Source: Geomonas oryzisoli (GTDB lineage Bacteria; Desulfobacterota; Desulfuromonadia; Geobacterales; Geobacteraceae). Taken from it: a stretch of DNA of 64,000 nucleotides. The stretch is taken from contig NZ_CP076723.1 of assembly GCF_018986915.1 (NCBI RefSeq), positions 2,017,501-2,081,500 on the forward strand, written 5' to 3'. Under the pieces are notes generated by a model. It was not told the origin of the DNA, searched no databases, and saw only the letters and a list, made by a program, of their open reading frames with translations. Below, piece after piece: positions 32,992 to 40,759 of this stretch (its first letter is position 1; each line of letters starts with the position of its first letter). A program made the position numbers and the translations under genes.

Positions 32992-34350
32992 CTAGAGGTC
33001 GCCGGCGATGCTCTTGAACACGTCTTCGAGCCTGACCAGCATCTCGTCGATGAGGTCGTAGCCGATGGTGAGGGCGGGCTCGATCCTGATGCTCTTGGCG
33101 TTGATGAAGGTGCCCGCGGTCAAGACGCGGCGGCTGAACATGCCCGAGGCGACCTGCCACCCCATCTCGTCGGTCGGGAAGTCCATGCCGATCAGGAGGC
33201 CCCTGCCGCGCACTTCCTTCAGCACCTTCGGGTACTTCGCCTTCAGCCCCTCCAGCTTCTCTACGATGTACTCGCCTTTCTCGCGCGCCTGGCGCGGCAG
33301 ATCTTCTTCCAGCATCACGTTGATGTAGGCCAACGCCGCGGCGCAGGCGATCGGGTTGCCGCCGGTGGTGGTGGAGTGCATGAAGGGGTTGGGCTCCATG
33401 CATTCCCACACCTTCTTGCTGGCGAAGAAGCCGGAGCAGGGGATGACACCGCCGCCCAGCGCCTTGCCCAGGCAGATGATGTCCGGGGTCACGTTCCAGT
33501 GGTCCACGCCGAACAGGGTGCCGGTGCGCCCGAGGCCGGTCTGCACCTCGTCCGCGATGAGGAGCACACCGTACTTGTCGCAGATCTCGCGCAGTTTCGG
33601 CCAGTAGTCGTCCGGCGGGATGATGGCGCCGGCCTCACCCTGGATCGGCTCGGCGATCATGGCGGCGATGCCGTCGCCCACCTGGTTTGCCGACTGGATC
33701 GCCTTCTCGACCGCGGCCGCGTCGCCGTAGGGTACGTGGCGCACGTTGCCCAGAAGCGGCAGGAGCGGCTCGCGGTACATCGCCTTGCCCATCAGGGTGA
33801 GCGGCCCCAGGGTCTTGCCGTGGAAGGCGCGCTCGGTGGAGATGAAACCGGCCTTGCCGGTGTAGAGCTTGGCGAGCTTCATGGCACCGTCCACCGCCTC
33901 GGTGCCGGAGTTGATGAAGAAGCCGTACTGGATGTCGCCCGGGAGCAGGTGGGCGAGCACCTTGCCCAGGTGGGCGCGCAGCGGGTCGAGCATTTCCTGG
34001 CTGTACTGCGGGCTGCGGTCGAGCTGCGCCTTGGCGGCGGCGACGATCTTGGGGTGCCTGATGCCGGCGGAGTAGAGGCCGAAACCGCCCAGGATGTCGA
34101 TGAACTCGCGGCCGCGGGTGTCGGTGAGGATGGAGCCCTGCCCGGTCCACTCGACGGAGGCGAAGTCGCCGGCCTCGGTCATGGACTTTCTGTACTTGAG
34201 CCACCCCTTGTTGATGTGGTTGGCGAAGTTCTCAACGGTCTCCTGCTCGATCTTCTCGCGCTCCGCCGCCGGAACCTCGTGCTCCGGGGTCAGGAGCAGG
34301 TTCAGCATCCTCTGTGCTTCGCTTTGTGCGTACGCTACGTCTCTCATCAT
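32992..34350 (-). CDS. patA: Putrescine aminotransferase, copy 2
   Basis: A 452-residue class III aminotransferase identical to copy 1 except residue 2 (Met for Thr) and the last three residues (GDL for KEQ). All catalytic residues including K296 are kept. It is the third gene of the AOR2-polyferredoxin-patA operon (81 bp after the ferredoxin stop), unlike copy 1, which has its own promoter and a permease behind it. Near-identity means very recent duplication or ongoing gene conversion. It links amine transamination directly to AOR2 aldehyde oxidation. Confidence 0.9.
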   Translation of the reverse strand: MMRDVAYAQSEAQRMLNLLLTPEHEVPAAEREKIEQETVENFANHINKGWLKYRKSMTEAGDFASVEWTGQGSILTDTRGREFIDILGGFGLYSAGIRHPKIVAAAKAQLDRSPQYSQEMLDPLRAHLGKVLAHLLPGDIQYGFFINSGTEAVDGAMKLAKLYTGKAGFISTERAFHGKTLGPLTLMGKAMYREPLLPLLGNVRHVPYGDAAAVEKAIQSANQVGDGIAAMIAEPIQGEAGAIIPPDDYWPKLREICDKYGVLLIADEVQTGLGRTGTLFGVDHWNVTPDIICLGKALGGGVIPCSGFFASKKVWECMEPNPFMHSTTTGGNPIACAAALAYINVMLEEDLPRQAREKGEYIVEKLEGLKAKYPKVLKEVRGRGLLIGMDFPTDEMGWQVASGMFSRRVLTAGTFINAKSIRIEPALTIGYDLIDEMLVRLEDVFKSIAGDL

Positions 34351-34364
34351 CACTGAATCTCCTT
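33004..34364 (-). repeat. 1361-bp direct duplication, copy 2
   Basis: Same block as 25191-26551, same orientation. It begins inside the last codons of the gene and ends within the ribosome site, so only the coding unit was copied and the promoter was not. Confidence 0.9.
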
Positions 34365-34431
34365 GTCGCTTCGCGTGAAGCATCTGGTGTAGAGCTATCA
34401 ATAGCACCTTCCTGCTGAAAAGGTGCAGGTT

Positions 34432-34950
34432 CTAGCCTCGTGAGTTCCTTTTCAACGCTTCGGCAACCTTGTGCCGCTTCTCGAGCGGTGTGCCCGAGTT
34501 GTGTCGTGTCTTCATCTGCGCCGCCTTGAGCTGGAAGAGCGCGGCATCCCCGGTGGTATGCACGAGAGCTTCGGAGTGGCACTCCTTGGCGCAGGCCGGA
34601 TCGCCGTCACAGAGATCGCACTTGTAGGGGATCCCCTTGGCGTCCTGCTCGACCATGCCGTAGGGACAGGCGGTGACACAGGCGCCGCATCCGGAGCACA
34701 GGTCGCGGTTGAGACGAACCACCCCGTCCGCGCCGCGGAACATGGCGTCGGTAGGGCAGACTTCCAGGCAGTTTGCCTTGGGGCACTGGAAGCAGATGTT
34801 GGGTACCGAGAAGCCGCGCAGCGGGAAGTTGGTCACGCGCATCCTGGCCTTGCTGGGTTGAAAGACGCCCTCCTTGTTGGCGGAGCAGGCGAGGGTGCAC
34901 CTGTTGCATCCGGTGCACAGATCCGGGTTGGCGAAGAGTTCTTTTTTCAA
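34432..34950 (-). CDS. Polyferredoxin subunit for AOR2
   Basis: A 172-residue protein with sixteen cysteines in four groups: C12/15/18/22, C53/56/61/65, C85/88/91/95 and C111/114/120/124, enough for four [4Fe-4S] clusters in the HycB/DMSO-reductase-B arrangement. It starts 11 bp after the AOR2 stop, so it is almost certainly its electron-transfer partner, as in AOR enzymes with a small FeS subunit. The tail after residue 135 is basic and helical. No signal peptide or twin arginine, so it works in the cytosol. Confidence 0.9.
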   Translation of the reverse strand: MKKELFANPDLCTGCNRCTLACSANKEGVFQPSKARMRVTNFPLRGFSVPNICFQCPKANCLEVCPTDAMFRGADGVVRLNRDLCSGCGACVTACPYGMVEQDAKGIPYKCDLCDGDPACAKECHSEALVHTTGDAALFQLKAAQMKTRHNSGTPLEKRHKVAEALKRNSRG

Positions 34951-34961
34951 GGTCAGGTCTC

Positions 34962-36731
34962 CTATAGGGTCGTGGTCTCGAGTCCGAGCGCGGCCAGCTT
35001 GCGCGACGAAGGGATCCCCTTGGCGCTCCAGTCGCGCAGTTCATAGTAGGACTGCATGGCGCGGGCGAGGTCGGCTCTGCTAAACACGCGCCCCTCGTGG
35101 CGTCCCCCTTCGAGCGGTCGCTCCATAATCTTCTTGGGAAGCGTATCGTCGGCCGCAGTGAAGCCTGCCGCAAGGTTGAAGAGCCTGCTCAGGGTCCAGA
35201 TCCGCTCTCCGGCCCGGTCCAGTTCCTCGGCGCTCACCGCCTCACCCAGACCGGCCGACATGAGGTCCGCCTCGATGGATGTGTTGACCGTGCCCCAGAA
35301 GTCGCAGAAACCGAGCGACCACTTGATCGAGTTGGCGTTTTGCGCGTCGACCACGTCCGAGACCAGCGCGTCGATGTCGTGCGGGTCGGTGGCAAAGATG
35401 GGGAAGGCGCGCAGGTGGCAGGCGCCGCGCTCGCTGGTTGCGTAGGCAATCCCCATGCCGAAGTTGCCGCGCGGCTCGTAAGCGGGCATCTCGAGCCCCT
35501 TCACCTCCATGCTGAGCTCTTCAGCGCCGTACTTGGCGGCCAGGTGCTTCGCCCCCTTGGCCAGGTCGCGTCCGCGCTCGGTGGAGAGGGTGGCGATCTC
35601 GTAGACGACCTTGAGGTATTCGTCCACCTGCCCGAAACGCAGGTTGAAGTTGTGAACGCCGTTCTCGGTCATCTCCATGGCGAGGCTGATGGTGCTGCCG
35701 CAGGTCATGGTGTCGAGTCCGAGGTCGTCGCACAGGCGGTTGAAGCGGATCACCGCCTCGAGGTCGTGGATGTCGCAGTTGGAGCCCCCCAGGCACAGTG
35801 TCTCGTATTCGGGCCCCTCGATCTCGGCGGAGTTGACCCGGGTGAACTTGCCGCAGGCCATCGGGCAGGAGGCACAGGCGCGGTTGCCCAATTTGGCGGC
35901 CTGGATGGCGTCGGAGTTGAGCTGCTCCTTCCTTCCGTTGAACCCCTTGGTGTAGTTCCTGGTGGGATGGATCCCCATCTCGTTGGTCACCTCCACCAGG
36001 ATGGGGGTGCCGTCGGTCTTGGCCCAGAGGTTGTCGTCGCACAACAGGTCGTTTTTGGTGTAGTGATCGGTGCGCTCAAGGAACCTGGACATGTCGGCGA
36101 CCCGGACCGCGCCGGTGCCGCGGCAGACGATCCCCTTCAGGTTCTTGCTCCCGAACAGGGCACCGGTCCCGCCGCGGCCGAACTGGCGGTAGGATTCGGA
36201 GCCGATCATGCTGTAGGTGATCATGTTCTCGGCGGCGGGGCCGATGGCGAGCGTCTTGGCACCGTGGGCGCCGATGGCCGCTTCCATCAGTTTCTCGGTC
36301 TCGAAGATCCCCTGGCCGGTCATGTGCTCGGCGCTTTCGAGGCTGACCCTGTCGTTGTCGATCTTGAGGAAGACCGGCGCGGAGGCGCGCCCCTTGATGA
36401 TGATGCCGTCATAACCGGCGTACTTCAGTTCCGGGCCGAAGGAGCCCCCCACGTTGGACTCGAAGATGGTCCCGGTGTGCGGCGACTTGGAGACCAGGCA
36501 CATGCGGGAGGCGAGCGGGACCAAGGTCCCGCACAGGGGGGCGGTCATGATGACCACGACGTTCTCCGGCGCGAGCGGGTCGATCTCGGGCGAGACCGCA
36601 TCCGTGTAGTAGCGCAGCGCCAGCCCCCATGCTCCCCAGTACTCGCGGAGCCATTCGGCGCGCAACGGCTCAGTCGTGACCGATTCCGCGCTCAGGTCGA
36701 CCATCAGCATCTTTCCCATGTAAAGATTCAT
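34962..36731 (-). CDS. aor: Tungsten aldehyde:ferredoxin oxidoreductase (AOR2)
   Basis: A 589-residue AOR catalytic subunit. It opens with GKMLMVDLS, has the pterin-binding block FGRGGTGALFGSKNL at about 184-198 and the cluster cysteines C286-x2-C289-x3-C293 plus C476, matching characterised tungsten AOR in spacing. It oxidises aldehydes to acids with two low-potential electrons. First gene of an operon with polyferredoxin and patA copy 2. Sigma-54 promoter at 36816 and palindromes at 37005 and 37153-37187 lie upstream. 4-Aminobutanal from putrescine is the substrate I infer. ATG 36731 is chosen; GTG 36737 is also possible. Confidence 0.9.
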   Translation of the reverse strand: MNLYMGKMLMVDLSAESVTTEPLRAEWLREYWGAWGLALRYYTDAVSPEIDPLAPENVVVIMTAPLCGTLVPLASRMCLVSKSPHTGTIFESNVGGSFGPELKYAGYDGIIIKGRASAPVFLKIDNDRVSLESAEHMTGQGIFETEKLMEAAIGAHGAKTLAIGPAAENMITYSMIGSESYRQFGRGGTGALFGSKNLKGIVCRGTGAVRVADMSRFLERTDHYTKNDLLCDDNLWAKTDGTPILVEVTNEMGIHPTRNYTKGFNGRKEQLNSDAIQAAKLGNRACASCPMACGKFTRVNSAEIEGPEYETLCLGGSNCDIHDLEAVIRFNRLCDDLGLDTMTCGSTISLAMEMTENGVHNFNLRFGQVDEYLKVVYEIATLSTERGRDLAKGAKHLAAKYGAEELSMEVKGLEMPAYEPRGNFGMGIAYATSERGACHLRAFPIFATDPHDIDALVSDVVDAQNANSIKWSLGFCDFWGTVNTSIEADLMSAGLGEAVSAEELDRAGERIWTLSRLFNLAAGFTAADDTLPKKIMERPLEGGRHEGRVFSRADLARAMQSYYELRDWSAKGIPSSRKLAALGLETTTL

Positions 36732-36815
36732 GTTCACCCCGTGTTTTGTCTGAAATTGGATGCAGCGGGGCCGCCTTTGGAAACCGTGCGCCCCTTCGTC
36801 GGCGCTGTCGTGTTA

Positions 36816-36830
36816 GCACAGGGCGTGCCA
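36816..36830 (-). promoter_or_regulatory. Sigma-54 promoter of the AOR2 operon
   Basis: Minus-strand TGGCACGCCCTGTGC: perfect -24 box, GG-N10-GC. Predicted start near 36804, about 70 bp before the AOR2 start codon. Confidence 0.75.
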
Positions 36831-37004
36831 CGAGGCGGAACCGCTGAGGGACGGAGAGGAGTGGGCGCCAGGTTCGGCAGGGTGCAGTGTACAACCTGCT
36901 GTTTTCACGCAGATCGTGATGCTTTGAAAGCGCCTCGTTGTATCACGTGCCTTTTGCACGGAGCGCGCGGAGCCTGCCAGCCGCATCACGTTCCGGCATG
37001 GGAT

Positions 37005-37020
37005 GATGCAGGGGCGCATC
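37005..37020. promoter_or_regulatory. Activator palindrome upstream of AOR2
   Basis: Perfect GATGC-AGGGGC-GCATC, about 180 bp upstream of the AOR2 -24 box. A degenerate half-site (GCATG at 36996-37000) sits 20 bp away in phase. Confidence 0.7.
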
Positions 37021-37152
37021 TGTCGTAAAAACGGTGGGGAAAGCCGGGACTGGGGCCGGATAATTGCGCTGCTGCTTGGTATTGCGAGGAGGTGACGGAA
37101 GAGACGGGACGTAATCGGTGGACCGAAAGCGGTGCGGCAGCCACCACGGTGT

Positions 37153-37187
37153 GATGCGGCGCTGCATCAAGGATGCAGCGCCACATT
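37153..37187. promoter_or_regulatory. Tandem activator palindromes further upstream of AOR2
   Basis: Perfect GATGC-GGCGCT-GCATC (37153-37168) and GATGC-AGCGCC-ACATT (37172-37187), 19 bp start to start, about 330-350 bp before the AOR2 promoter and just beyond the ThiF-like stop. The rest of the 483-bp stretch 36732-37214 shows no gene. Confidence 0.7.
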
Positions 37188-37214
37188 GCGCTTATGGGCC
37201 GCAACCGGATCCGG

Positions 37215-38039
37215 TCAGGTGGGGACGGTGAATTGGTCCATGTCCATGTGCAGCAGGTCGATCACCAGCTTGCGGCCGGTCAGGGGGCGCCCGGAGCCGA
37301 GCAGCAGTTTGCAGACTTCCGCGGCCTGGAGGCTCGCCACGGCGGCAGGGGTGAAGGAGGGGTTGCCCAATTCGCGCTCCACGCCTGCGCCGGAGGTCCA
37401 GGAGCTGTAGATAAGGCGAAGTGTTGCCTCCCCGGGCAGTTGCGTGGCGACCTGGCCGTACCAGCCGGCAATGGCGCCATGTACCAGCGGGACTTCCAAG
37501 CTGTTGCAGGCGTCGGCCAATTCCAGCCTGCCCTGCACGTTGTCCAGGGCGTCTACGGCCACTGAGCTTGCGGCGATAAGCTCGCGGGCGTTGTCGGGGC
37601 AAAAGGCAACCTGTTCCGGCACCACGGTGACCGCCGGGTTGATGGCTGCGACCCGTTGCGCTGCAGCCGCGGCCTTAGACGCCCCGAGCGCGTCGATGCT
37701 GCTCAGGAGCTGCCGGTTGAGGTTGTGTTCTTCGAACACGTCCGGGTCAACGGCCACAATGGTGCCGACCCCCGCCCGGGCCAGTTGTTCCACAACGTAT
37801 CCTCCCAATCCGCCGCATCCTATCACCGTAACCCGGCTGCGGTGCAGGACCAGCTGCCCCTCCGGGGGCACCGTGCCGCTGTTGCGCTGGTAGCGCGCCG
37901 GCAGCAGGCCCATTTCCAGGATGGCGCGCTCCGTTTGGTGGACGGTGATGCCGTAGCGGCGCGCCGCCTCTGCCTGGTGCTGCCAAGAGATGAGGGTTCC
38001 CTTTGCGCGTTCGTTGAGAAACTTGTTCAGTTGCTCCAT
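37215..38039 (-). CDS. ThiF/MoeB/HesA-family adenylyltransferase
   Basis: A 274-residue E1-like enzyme that adenylates the C-terminal Gly-Gly of a MoaD/ThiS partner. The nucleotide fold GCGGLGGYV lies at about 74-82, followed by D-x-D-V-F-E-E-H-N-L-N-R-Q, the ATP-binding arginine motif, and the aspartate in AVDALDN. An N-terminal helical extension (1-45) precedes the fold. The CxxC zinc pairs of MoeB are absent. Its likely partner is the MoaD-like protein at 31737. It lies upstream of the AOR2 promoter and probably has its own promoter in 38040-38218. Confidence 0.85.
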   Translation of the reverse strand: MEQLNKFLNERAKGTLISWQHQAEAARRYGITVHQTERAILEMGLLPARYQRNSGTVPPEGQLVLHRSRVTVIGCGGLGGYVVEQLARAGVGTIVAVDPDVFEEHNLNRQLLSSIDALGASKAAAAAQRVAAINPAVTVVPEQVAFCPDNARELIAASSVAVDALDNVQGRLELADACNSLEVPLVHGAIAGWYGQVATQLPGEATLRLIYSSWTSGAGVERELGNPSFTPAAVASLQAAEVCKLLLGSGRPLTGRKLVIDLLHMDMDQFTVPT

Positions 38040-38218
38040 TGCGGTTATCCTTGCGCCGACTGTTCGCCCGTTGCAGGCGCTGCCCGGCCCGTTTTTGCAC
38101 TACGGCAATGCTGACTGTTGCCTGCCATGCTAAGTCTGTGATATCGTGCCTGACTACCGGAGTGGCACGGGCTGTAGCCTGAGCTTCCCGGTCACACCCC
38201 AAGGTACAAGGTGACGAC

Positions 38219-39154
38219 ATGGCAGTGAAGCAAAAAGGGGGCCCGATGAACGCGCTGGAGATAGAAATCGCCATCGCGTCGTTGCATAACACGGGGGATT
38301 ACCAGGTGCTGCGGCGCTTGAACCTGGCGCGGGATGCCAGGCTCGGCCGTCCCGGCCCAAGCCACGCCAAGGTCGCCCTTTGCCTCGATACCGAGACCAC
38401 CGGTTTGAACCACAAGCAGGACAAGGTCATCGAGCTCGGTATCGTCGCCTTCGAGTTCGATGCCGAAAGCGGCGAGATTTACCGGATCACTGACCGCTAT
38501 TCCGGTTTCGAAGACCCCGGCTTCGCCATCCCCCCCGAGGTGCGGGAGATCACCGGCCTCTCGGACGACATGGTGCGCGGCCAGAGCTTCGACGACGCCT
38601 TCATCACATCCCTGGCCGAGAAGGCGGATCTTGTCATCGCCCACAACGCGGCCTTCGACCGCAAGTTCGTGGAAACCCGCTTTCCCGCCTTCGTGAGCCT
38701 TCCCTGGGCCTGCACCGTCTGCCAGATCGACTGGGGTGCGGAGCGGCTTTCCTCGCGCACCCTGGAGTTTCTCCTGTTCAAGACCGGTTCCCTCACCATC
38801 AACGCCCACCGCGCGCTGGATGATGCCGAGGGGGTGCTCGGGCTTTTGCTGGAGCGTTTGCCGGTGAGCGGCGCGCCGATTTTCCTGGAGCTGCTGAAGC
38901 GGGCCCACGAGGTCACCTCGCGCATCTATGCAGTATCGGCCCCCTTCGACAAGAAGGATGTGCTCAAGGAGCGCGGCTACCGTTGGAGTGACGGGACGCA
39001 GGGGGGGAGCAAGGCATGGTGGCGCGATGTGCCGGCGCATGAGGAGCCGGAAGAGCTGGCGTACCTTGCCCGGGAGATCTATCCGAGGGGTAACACGAGC
39101 GCCGTCCAGATCATGCGTTGCGACGCCTACGCGCGTTTCTCGGTGCGGGAGTAA
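38219..39154 (+). CDS. DnaQ-like 3'-5' exonuclease domain protein
   Basis: A 311-residue protein with a DEDDh exonuclease domain at about 55-220: CLDTETTGL (acidic pair), IAHNAAFDRKF (second acidic region) and INAHRALDDAEG (His and Asp of the fifth motif). This is the fold of DNA polymerase III epsilon. The last 90 residues (RGYRWSDGTQGGSKAWWRDVP) resemble a C-terminal region seen in stand-alone DnaQ-like proteins. AAGGTG precedes the ATG. Housekeeping polymerase proofreading or RNA/DNA trimming are both possible. Confidence 0.85.
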   Translation: MAVKQKGGPMNALEIEIAIASLHNTGDYQVLRRLNLARDARLGRPGPSHAKVALCLDTETTGLNHKQDKVIELGIVAFEFDAESGEIYRITDRYSGFEDPGFAIPPEVREITGLSDDMVRGQSFDDAFITSLAEKADLVIAHNAAFDRKFVETRFPAFVSLPWACTVCQIDWGAERLSSRTLEFLLFKTGSLTINAHRALDDAEGVLGLLLERLPVSGAPIFLELLKRAHEVTSRIYAVSAPFDKKDVLKERGYRWSDGTQGGSKAWWRDVPAHEEPEELAYLAREIYPRGNTSAVQIMRCDAYARFSVRE

Positions 39155-39171
39155 AACCTAAAGCGCTCACG

Positions 39172-39370
39172 CAAAGCCGCAAAGGCGCAAAGAAAACCTT
39201 TTGAACAAAGGCTTCAACGCAAAGGCGCAATGGCGCGGAGTCGCTAAGAAAACCTAAAACTGAAAAGTTAAATATTTAACGCCAATGGCGCAAAGACGCT
39301 AAGAGAAACAAAATCCTTTCGTTTGGTTTTGACTCCCTTTGCGCCTTTGCGGCTTGGCGGCTTTGCGTTA
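39172..39370. repeat. Inverted-repeat element, MITE-like
   Basis: The left arm around 39172-39200 (gccgcaaaggcgcaaag) and right arm around 39340-39366 (ctttgcgcctttgcggc) are exact complements over 17 bp, with further copies of the CGCAAAGGCGC motif between. The structure, about 195 bp, is non-coding and fills most of the gap before lhgO. Confidence 0.7.
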
Positions 39371-39403
39371 ATGACTTAAATATCGCCCAAATACGGAGAC
39401 AGC

Positions 39404-40600
39404 ATGAGCATCGACAAGGCTGAGATACTGATCGTCGGGGCGGGGATCATCGGGCTTACCATCGCTCGCGAGCTGGTACGCTCCGGTCACGGCGACATCG
39501 TCATCATCGAGAAGGAAGCGGAACTTGGGGTGCACGCCTCCGGCCGCAACTCCGGGGTGCTGCACGCGGGCATATACTATTCTCCCGACAGCCTCAAGGC
39601 GAAATCCTGCCTCAACGGCAACTTCCTGATGCGGGCCTACTGCAAGGAGAAGGGACTGCCGCTTCTGGAAAACGGCAAGGTGATCGTGACGCGCACGCAG
39701 GCCGAACTGCCGGTCCTCGACGAGCTGTTCAAACGCGCCACCGCAAACGGCGCCAAGGTCGAGATGATCGACGAACACCAGCTCGCGGCGATCGAACCCA
39801 ACGCCCGCACCGTGGAACGCGCGCTCTTCTCGCACTACACTGCGGTTGTCGACCCAAAGGCCGTGCTGAAAAGCCTCAAAAAGGACCTTGAGGAAAGCGG
39901 CAAGGTGAACTTCGTGATGGGGTGCCGCATGACCGGCCTCAAGGGGAGCGGGGTGGCGGTGACCACCAAGGGAGAGATCCGCTTCAACAGGTTCGTCAAC
40001 GCGGCGGGAGCGTACTGCAACAAGGTGGCGGCCTTCTTCGGCGTGGGAGAAAATTACCGTCTGATCCCCTTCAAGGGGGTGTACCGGCTGCTCAAAAAGG
40101 ACGCCCCGTACACGGTCAACTCCAGCATCTACCCCGTCCCCGACATCAGAAACCCCTTCCTCGGGGTCCACTTCACCCGCAGCGTGCACGGCGACGTCTA
40201 CTTGGGGCCCACGGCGATCCCCGCTTTCGGCAGGGAAAACTACGGCATCGTCAAGGGGATCGACGCCGAGGCCTTCTCCATCGCGTTCCAGGACCTGGTG
40301 CTGTTTCTTACCAACAAGCCCTTCCGTAATGTCGCGCTCACCGAACCCGCCAAGTACATCCCGTCGGTCTTCTTCAAGGACGCCGCCCGACTGGTCAAGG
40401 AACTTTCGCCCGGTGACGTGGTGGCAGCCTCCAAGGTGGGGATCCGGCCGCAGCTCGTGGACTGGACCACGAAGCAACTGGTCATGGACTTCCTGGTGGT
40501 GGCCGACGGGCCGACGGTCCACGTGCTGAACCCCATCTCACCCGCCTTCACCTCGTCCATGGACCTCGCGCAGGGGATCGTGGGGGGGCACTTCCGGTAA
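39404..40600 (+). CDS. lhgO: L-2-hydroxyglutarate oxidase
   Basis: A 398-residue FAD enzyme of the LhgO/L2HGDH family, oxidising L-2-hydroxyglutarate to 2-oxoglutarate and passing electrons to quinone. The Rossmann start ILIVGAGIIGLTIAREL (about 8-24) and the family motif HASGRNSGVLHAGIYY (about 45-60) are clear, and residue H in HAGIYY is in the active site. Length is typical. No operon partner. It repairs a metabolic by-product and yields 2-oxoglutarate, the acceptor for the nearby transaminases. Confidence 0.9.
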   Translation: MSIDKAEILIVGAGIIGLTIARELVRSGHGDIVIIEKEAELGVHASGRNSGVLHAGIYYSPDSLKAKSCLNGNFLMRAYCKEKGLPLLENGKVIVTRTQAELPVLDELFKRATANGAKVEMIDEHQLAAIEPNARTVERALFSHYTAVVDPKAVLKSLKKDLEESGKVNFVMGCRMTGLKGSGVAVTTKGEIRFNRFVNAAGAYCNKVAAFFGVGENYRLIPFKGVYRLLKKDAPYTVNSSIYPVPDIRNPFLGVHFTRSVHGDVYLGPTAIPAFGRENYGIVKGIDAEAFSIAFQDLVLFLTNKPFRNVALTEPAKYIPSVFFKDAARLVKELSPGDVVAASKVGIRPQLVDWTTKQLVMDFLVVADGPTVHVLNPISPAFTSSMDLAQGIVGGHFR

Positions 40601-40621
40601 AGCAAAGAAACGAGACTTAAA

Positions 40622-40753
40622 AAAAGCAGTTACGCAAAATACACGGAGTATCCGCGAAGAACGCGAAGGAACGACCTGACGGGGGGTAAACCCCGATCGA
40701 GATTTTCTTCGCGCGCTTCGCGACGGCTTCCCGTTCTTTGCGTAACTGCTTTT
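40622..40753. repeat. Inverted-repeat element after lhgO
   Basis: Arms aaaagcagttacgcaaa (40622-40638) and tttgcgtaactgctttt (40737-40753) are perfect 17-bp complements. The inner part has CGCGAAG/CTTCGCG and GGGGTAAACCCC pairs, so the element can fold into a large cruciform. It lies between the convergent lhgO and sigma-54 regulator genes and could also terminate transcription. Confidence 0.8.
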
Positions 40754-40759
40754 GAATTT

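Noticed and set aside
38161-38180. TGGCACGGGCTGTAGC as sigma-54 promoter of the DnaQ-like gene
   Set aside because: GG and GC are eleven rather than ten bases apart and no activator palindrome lies upstream.
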